DNA of 64,000 nucleotides from assembly GCF_900078195.1 (NCBI RefSeq), contig NZ_FJVE01000004.1:124001-188000 (forward strand), read 5' to 3'. Source of the DNA: Clostridium sp. Marseille-P299 (GTDB lineage Bacteria; Bacillota; Clostridia; Lachnospirales; Lachnospiraceae). Below the pieces are notes generated by a model. That model saw only the letters and a list, made by a program, of their open reading frames with translations. It was not told where the DNA came from and made no database searches. This document shows, in pieces, positions 59,471 through 64,000 of this stretch. Positions within the stretch are counted from its first letter, which is position 1. Each line of letters begins with the position of its first letter. Made by a program: the position numbers and the translations under genes.

Positions 59471-61297
59471 TTAATTTCCTGCTCTTGCTGCTGCACGTGC
59501 TGCATCTTTATCTTTTGCTGCCTGCATATCAAATGCAAGAACTTCATCGTAACCAAGGCCTTTTACCGTCTCTTGCATCTCAGTTAAGAGTTTATTAAAT
59601 TCCTCTTCACTGCTTGCAAAACACATTCTCCATGAATAATCAACAATCTTTTCCTTAATTTGATTACGTAACGCTGTAATATTAGAACCTTCTTCTGGAT
59701 TAATAAAAGTAGTTCCTGGCGCCACAATAAAGTTTCCTGTAGTTTTTGCTAATTCAACCATAGTATTTGCCTTATAGAATTCTTGCCAAGAAGTATCCAC
59801 TGGATTGGAATTTTCAGTAATATAAGTCTCCCAATTCTTATAACCGTAAGGCTCATTGGTATTTGGGTTGATATCAGTTTCTAATACTGCCCTATAGTTT
59901 AGTACAGATGTTCCATCTCTCCAAGTACCACCATTCCATTCATCTGGCATTACTGTATTGATTGGATCTGCAAATACTTTTTTACCAAACTCAGTTAATC
60001 TACTCTTTCCATCAACAAATTCCCAAGTCAAACCTTCTGGTCCAGGAGCGCCACTGTCTGGTGAACAGTTTGCTAAAATACCTTCAGGAGAGTATAACCA
60101 CTCAATAAAATCATACATTCTCTGTGGATCTTTTGCTTTACTTCCAACTCCAATGACAGCTTTATCACCGGATGGTGAAGCACCTGTAGATAAGATTTGC
60201 GTATCAGTGATTGGTACATATTTAAATCCTTTACCTGCCGCTACATTATCAGGTGTATTAAATGCGGATTGACCTTGCCATGACCATGGTGAGAAATAAA
60301 CCGCGCCATCTACATATTTATTCCATAAAGTATCCCAGTTTTGAGTTGTTGACTCAGGGTCAAGAACTCCTTCTTTGTTTGCATTAAAGAAGAACTTTAG
60401 ACCTCTAACATAGATGGAGTCATTATCAATTATGCTATCATAATCAGAACCATCTGCTTTATGTAATACAAATCCAATTTCATCATATCCATACATACGG
60501 GCTGGTTGTTGTGCAAGATTCATCATGTTACCGTCCCAGTCCCCAAATAACGAAAATCCATAAGCAGTTTTACCAGAATCCGTTGTTGGATGTGCTGTTT
60601 GTATTGTCTTCATTAAAGGTATTAAATCTTCTAATGTATTTAAGGTTGGAGCACCAGCTTCTAAATAATAATCCCAACGAAGAAACGCACCAAATGCAAA
60701 ATCGATTGTTTCTGATGGCTCTGTTGCCGCTTGTGATGAAACTTGCTTTGGAATCGCATAAACTTTACCATCACTTACTAAGCCTTTCACTTTATCAATT
60801 GCTGGCTTGTATTGAGCAAATACTTCACTCGCATTTACCATATCTGTAATATCATATAGTAAACCTGCAGTAACCGTATCTTGTAATCTAGCATTCTCAG
60901 ATCCAATTATTACTATATCTCCTAGATTTCCGGCTGCAGAGCGAGTAATAAATAAAGTATCTCCACCACCACTTACGTTTGGTGAAATAATATTAAGTTC
61001 CATATTAAATTTATCTTTTACTACCTTAGCAAACCATCCAGTTTGTATGCCTTCATAGTTTGCTTCAGTTGCAAATACATCAACTGTTAAGAATTCATCA
61101 TATGTTTTTTCTTGAGTTACTTCACTAGCTTCATTATTAGCTTCTGTAGTTGGAGTAGCTGTAGCTTGTGTTTCTGCTTTGGTTGGAGACTCGTTAGATG
61201 CTGGTTTTCCCTCATTATTCTTACCACATCCAGCTAAAGAAAATACCATAACCAGTGTAAGTAATAATGCTACTATTTTTGCTGATTTTTTTTTCAT
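59471..61297 (-). CDS. Sugar ABC transporter substrate-binding lipoprotein
   Basis: A 608-aa lipoprotein: signal peptide with lipobox LAGC (Cys at residue 23), a Thr/Glu-rich linker (about 30-60), then an extracellular solute-binding domain of the LipO/LplA class (TVDVFATEANYEGIQTG...). The C-terminal tail is Ala/Arg/Asp-rich. It captures oligosaccharides outside the cell. The start follows AAAGGAGG. Third gene of the importer operon, 60 bp after the lplC-type permease. Confidence 0.92.
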   Translation of the reverse strand: MKKKSAKIVALLLTLVMVFSLAGCGKNNEGKPASNESPTKAETQATATPTTEANNEASEVTQEKTYDEFLTVDVFATEANYEGIQTGWFAKVVKDKFNMELNIISPNVSGGGDTLFITRSAAGNLGDIVIIGSENARLQDTVTAGLLYDITDMVNASEVFAQYKPAIDKVKGLVSDGKVYAIPKQVSSQAATEPSETIDFAFGAFLRWDYYLEAGAPTLNTLEDLIPLMKTIQTAHPTTDSGKTAYGFSLFGDWDGNMMNLAQQPARMYGYDEIGFVLHKADGSDYDSIIDNDSIYVRGLKFFFNANKEGVLDPESTTQNWDTLWNKYVDGAVYFSPWSWQGQSAFNTPDNVAAGKGFKYVPITDTQILSTGASPSGDKAVIGVGSKAKDPQRMYDFIEWLYSPEGILANCSPDSGAPGPEGLTWEFVDGKSRLTEFGKKVFADPINTVMPDEWNGGTWRDGTSVLNYRAVLETDINPNTNEPYGYKNWETYITENSNPVDTSWQEFYKANTMVELAKTTGNFIVAPGTTFINPEEGSNITALRNQIKEKIVDYSWRMCFASSEEEFNKLLTEMQETVKGLGYDEVLAFDMQAAKDKDAARAAARAGN

Positions 61298-61357
61298 AAT
61301 ACATCCTCCTTTTTAATATATAGCTCAGGAAGTAATATCCTCCTGGAAAGCCCCAAT

Positions 61358-62290
61358 TTAACCTTTAATAGCTCCGATCATAATCCCTTTGACAAAATGC
61401 CTTTGGAATAATGGATAAATAAATAAAATAGGTAAAACAGTGATAACCGTAACTGTCATACGAACAGAAGTAGGCGTTTGTTGTGTCGCCAGATTAATCA
61501 TAGCGCTATCCGATAAACTAGAATTTTTTAATGCAAGTGCTATTGAGTTCGCTTGGTTTATGTACGTATATACTCGATACTGCAGAGCATACAATGACTT
61601 TTCTGAGATATATAACATCGTATCTTGGAATGAGTTCCACTGCTGAACCGCTGCAAAAATAGATATCGTTGCTAAGATCGGCGTAGTTAATGGAAATACA
61701 ATTCGACCAAAAATCTGTAACGGCCCTGCACCATCAATTTCCGCTGCTTCTTGTAAAGAAGAAGGCAGTGATTCTATAAAAGTCTTAACCAAGATTATAT
61801 TAAAAGGCTGTACGATTAAAGGTATAATGTACACCAAAAAGTTATTTGTTAAACCTATGTTTAACATTATGATATACATCGGTATTAAGCCAGCATTAAA
61901 ATACATCGTAATTATCATAAATCGATACCAAAACTTTCTTGCCCACATTTTCTGTTGCGTAAATAAAAATCCAAGAAATGCAGATGCAAGTGCTGTACAA
62001 GCGGTACCTAAAACTGTTCTTGCAACCGAAATCCAGGCAGAACGCAATAAACCATCTATTTTAAATACCTCAATATAATTTTTAAAGTGTATCCCCTTTG
62101 GTATTAAATTAATGAATCCTCGATTACTTAAATCATTATCACTGATTGTATTAATGATTAGGTAATAGAAAGGAAACATACATAGTATAGAAAAAATAAT
62201 AAAAAAACTATAATTGCAAATGTTAAATATGATTTCTCCAGGTTTTAATTTCTTCTTTTTATTTGTTGTAACGATCTTATCTTTACTCAT
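61358..62290 (-). CDS. Sugar ABC transporter permease (LplC type)
   Basis: 310 aa with six membrane segments; the EAA loop with ESLPSSLQEAAEIDGAGPLQIFGRIVFPL (about 180-208) docks the ATPase. The start is MSKDKIVTTNKKKK (62290), after AGGAGG at 8 bases; the ATG two codons upstream is too close. 16 bp after the first permease gene. No ATPase gene is nearby; such operons usually share an MsmK-type ATPase encoded elsewhere. Confidence 0.92.
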   Translation of the reverse strand: MSKDKIVTTNKKKKLKPGEIIFNICNYSFFIIFSILCMFPFYYLIINTISDNDLSNRGFINLIPKGIHFKNYIEVFKIDGLLRSAWISVARTVLGTACTALASAFLGFLFTQQKMWARKFWYRFMIITMYFNAGLIPMYIIMLNIGLTNNFLVYIIPLIVQPFNIILVKTFIESLPSSLQEAAEIDGAGPLQIFGRIVFPLTTPILATISIFAAVQQWNSFQDTMLYISEKSLYALQYRVYTYINQANSIALALKNSSLSDSAMINLATQQTPTSVRMTVTVITVLPILFIYPLFQRHFVKGIMIGAIKG

Positions 62291-62306
62291 GGTCATTTCC
62301 TCCTAT

Positions 62307-63269
62307 CTATACAATCGTCTCACCACGAACAGCCTTTGAAAGTTTATTTACTAGGTATAATAATGTTATACTTATAAGGCTCTTTAGAATACCGATTGCA
62401 ACACCTAAGGAGTAGGTGTTACCACCCCCCATGCTTATTGCGTATACATAATAATCAAGTACTTGTATCTTATCTTTATTAAACGCATTCGCAAAAACGA
62501 AATACTGTTCCATACCATTCGTTAAAATGTTTGCTACGTTTAACATTAATAATACAAAATATGTAGGTAATAATTGAGGTAGCGTTATATGCCACATAAG
62601 GCGAAATCTACCTGCTCCATCTGCTTTTGCAGCTTCATAAAGTTCTTGGTCACAACTAGTAATTGCTGCTAGATACATAATTGAACTCCATCCAAGTCCC
62701 TTCCAAACACCCCATAAACACATTTTTAGCCACACATGATTTGGACTATCAAGAAATGCGATTGGTTTGCTAATAATCCCTATATTCTGTAGTACAGAAT
62801 TTGCCATACCTGTGGTTGAAAATAAACTAAATGCCACGGAATATACGATAACCCAACTGATAAAGTTCGGTATTGTAGTCATTGTTTGAAATACGTTTCT
62901 TGTCCGCTTTGACTTTATCTCACTTAAGAAAATAGCAAATGCAACTGGTAATATGGATACTAATATTCCGAGTCCGCTCATTGCTAAAGTGTTCTTTAAA
63001 ACCTTTATTATCTGTGTAACCCATCCTTTATTTTGAAATAAAAGAGTAAACCACTTAAATCCAACGAACTCACATTGTGATAGTTTTAAAGGCGGTTTAT
63101 AATCATAAAATGCATATCTCCAACCATAAAGCGGCAAATAACTAAAGATAAAGATTAATATTAGAAATGGAACAGCTAGTAAAAAAAGACGATATTTCAA
63201 TGGAATGCCTTTCTTCTTATGTGCTGCAGGTGCTATTTGAGAAGTTTTATTTCTTTGTTCTCCACTCAT
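62307..63269 (-). CDS. Sugar ABC transporter permease (LplB type)
   Basis: 320 aa with six membrane segments and the EAA loop CDQELYEAAKADGAGRFRLMWHITLPQLL (about 204-232). Forms the membrane channel with the LplC-type partner. First gene of the importer operon; its start follows AAGGAGG. The palindrome at 63320-63347 lies 51 bp upstream and is a candidate operator. Confidence 0.92.
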   Translation of the reverse strand: MSGEQRNKTSQIAPAAHKKKGIPLKYRLFLLAVPFLILIFIFSYLPLYGWRYAFYDYKPPLKLSQCEFVGFKWFTLLFQNKGWVTQIIKVLKNTLAMSGLGILVSILPVAFAIFLSEIKSKRTRNVFQTMTTIPNFISWVIVYSVAFSLFSTTGMANSVLQNIGIISKPIAFLDSPNHVWLKMCLWGVWKGLGWSSIMYLAAITSCDQELYEAAKADGAGRFRLMWHITLPQLLPTYFVLLMLNVANILTNGMEQYFVFANAFNKDKIQVLDYYVYAISMGGGNTYSLGVAIGILKSLISITLLYLVNKLSKAVRGETIV

Positions 63270-63319
63270 TCATACATTCCTCCTTCTTACTCTGTAACTA
63301 AACTTTATCATAGTTGCAA

Positions 63320-63347
63320 ATGTAAAAATACCCCATAATTTTTACAT
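63320..63347. promoter_or_regulatory. Palindromic candidate operator between importer and yesL genes
   Basis: Perfect 10-bp arms ATGTAAAAAT (63320-63329) and ATTTTTACAT (63338-63347) with an 8-bp spacer. It lies between the divergent importer operon and the YesL-like gene. No T-tract follows, so a protein-binding site is more likely than a terminator. Confidence 0.6.
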
Positions 63348-63445
63348 CTATCACCCAATAATTAGTTATCAATTTTCCAATTACTTTAAGAAAATCCATT
63401 TCATTTATATGGTTACTGTAATCTATACTTTTATGTTGTTTCCTC

Positions 63446-63473
63446 TAGACATACTTGTAGAATCATGTATAAT
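63446..63473 (+). promoter_or_regulatory. Sigma-A promoter of the YesL-like gene
   Basis: TAGACA, 16-bp spacer, TATAAT, about 31 bp before the ATG. Confidence 0.7.
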
Positions 63474-63504
63474 TAATTGATATACTATAATAAGGAGTAA
63501 GCGA

Positions 63505-64000
63505 ATGAAGAACTTATTTAATGTAAATGGTCCGTTGATTCAATTCTTTTTAACACTAAGAGACTTTGTCATATTAAATATTCTATGGATTGTTTTTTGC
63601 ATTCCTATCATAACAATTGGAGCTTCCACATCTGCTCTTTATTCTGTAACCTTTAAAATTGCTCAAGACAAAGATACTTATGTTGGAAAGCAATTTATTA
63701 GCGCTTTTAAAGAAAATTTAAGACAAGCTACAAAAATTGAATTAATTTTATTTATCCCAGCTTTGTGCTTAGGATTTGGGTTATTTTTCTGGGCTACTTT
63801 TGAAAGTACTGTAGGGACAGTGATTTCCACACTTTGTATCATCTTTTTACTAATGCTTATTGGAACTGCAATTTTTGCATTTCCTTTGGTTGGAAGATAT
63901 GAAAACACTACATTACAGACCATTCGAAATTCTTTGTATTTTTGTATGAATAATAAGCCATACACACTTATCTTCATGATTTTAATTGCTGGCGGCGTTG
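63505..64000 (+). CDS. YesL-like DUF624 membrane protein (cut by window end)
   Basis: 165 codons, no stop before the window end. It begins MKNLFNVNGPLIQFFLTLRD after AAGGAG. Two or three hydrophobic segments (about 18-45, 78-100, 105-130) and the pattern LWIVFCIPIITIGASTSALY are typical of YesL/DUF624 proteins, which travel with YesM/YesN two-component systems and sugar importers. Its biochemical role is unknown. The genes after it may include the missing response regulator. Confidence 0.87.
   Translation, partial: MKNLFNVNGPLIQFFLTLRDFVILNILWIVFCIPIITIGASTSALYSVTFKIAQDKDTYVGKQFISAFKENLRQATKIELILFIPALCLGFGLFFWATFESTVGTVISTLCIIFLLMLIGTAIFAFPLVGRYENTTLQTIRNSLYFCMNNKPYTLIFMILIAGGV

Overview
The window is AT-rich, low-GC Firmicute (Clostridia) DNA. 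It combines spore-coat genes (cotJABC), Gram-positive flagellar and chemotaxis genes, an mbl-type MreB, a YesM/YesL-type sugar regulatory set, and a secreted modular GH74 xyloglucanase with X2 and CBM3 modules. Together these suggest a motile, spore-forming plant-polysaccharide degrader of the Lachnospiraceae, close to Lachnoclostridium (Clostridium) phytofermentans. That assignment is inferred from gene content, not from a search. I saw no rRNA, tRNA, CRISPR array, prophage or insertion sequence.

Layout. 1-9 kb (minus strand): uvrB (N-terminal part only), cheW, prfB with its programmed frameshift, secA, long-form hpf and trxB; a DnaA-box cluster lies in the gap between hpf and trxB. 9-17 kb: a YjfB-like small protein, a CPBP membrane protease with an unusual hairpin leader, an acyl-ACP thioesterase/cvfB pair, a yvyF-like gene, comF, a nucleotidyltransferase and recD2. 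17-26 kb (minus): flgJ-like, flhP, flhO and mbl, then tuf, fusA, rpsG and rpsL (str operon). 26-30 kb: a short orphan transcription unit, rpoD, plsC and ddl. 30-35 kb (minus): an ECF sigma / membrane anti-sigma-like / MBOAT / DHHW operon with a DUF4358 lipoprotein gene upstream. 35-39 kb: a PfkB sugar kinase, YitT and a NERD protein. 39-45 kb: GH74 xyloglucanase, cotJABC and a lipid kinase. 45-53 kb: a Cas4-like/XPD-type helicase, DUF1292, a UvrD-type helicase and gltX. 53-64 kb: GH3, GH31 (YicI-type alpha-xylosidase), a YesM-type histidine kinase, a three-gene sugar ABC importer without ATPase, and a divergent yesL-like gene cut by the window end.

How it fits together. The secreted GH74 enzyme would cut xyloglucan into oligosaccharides, the ABC importer would bring them in, and GH31 and GH3 would remove xylose and glucose inside the cell. 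The histidine kinase would sense the substrate, but its response regulator is not in the window. The ECF operon looks like a self-regulated surface-polymer O-acylation module. The most notable non-coding items are the DnaA-box cluster (7.3 kb), the hairpin-bridged ribosome-binding site of the CPBP gene (10.7 kb), decayed tandem copies of a terminator (9.4-9.6 kb), and the orphan unit with a perfect promoter and three Shine-Dalgarno-like repeats (26.2-26.6 kb).
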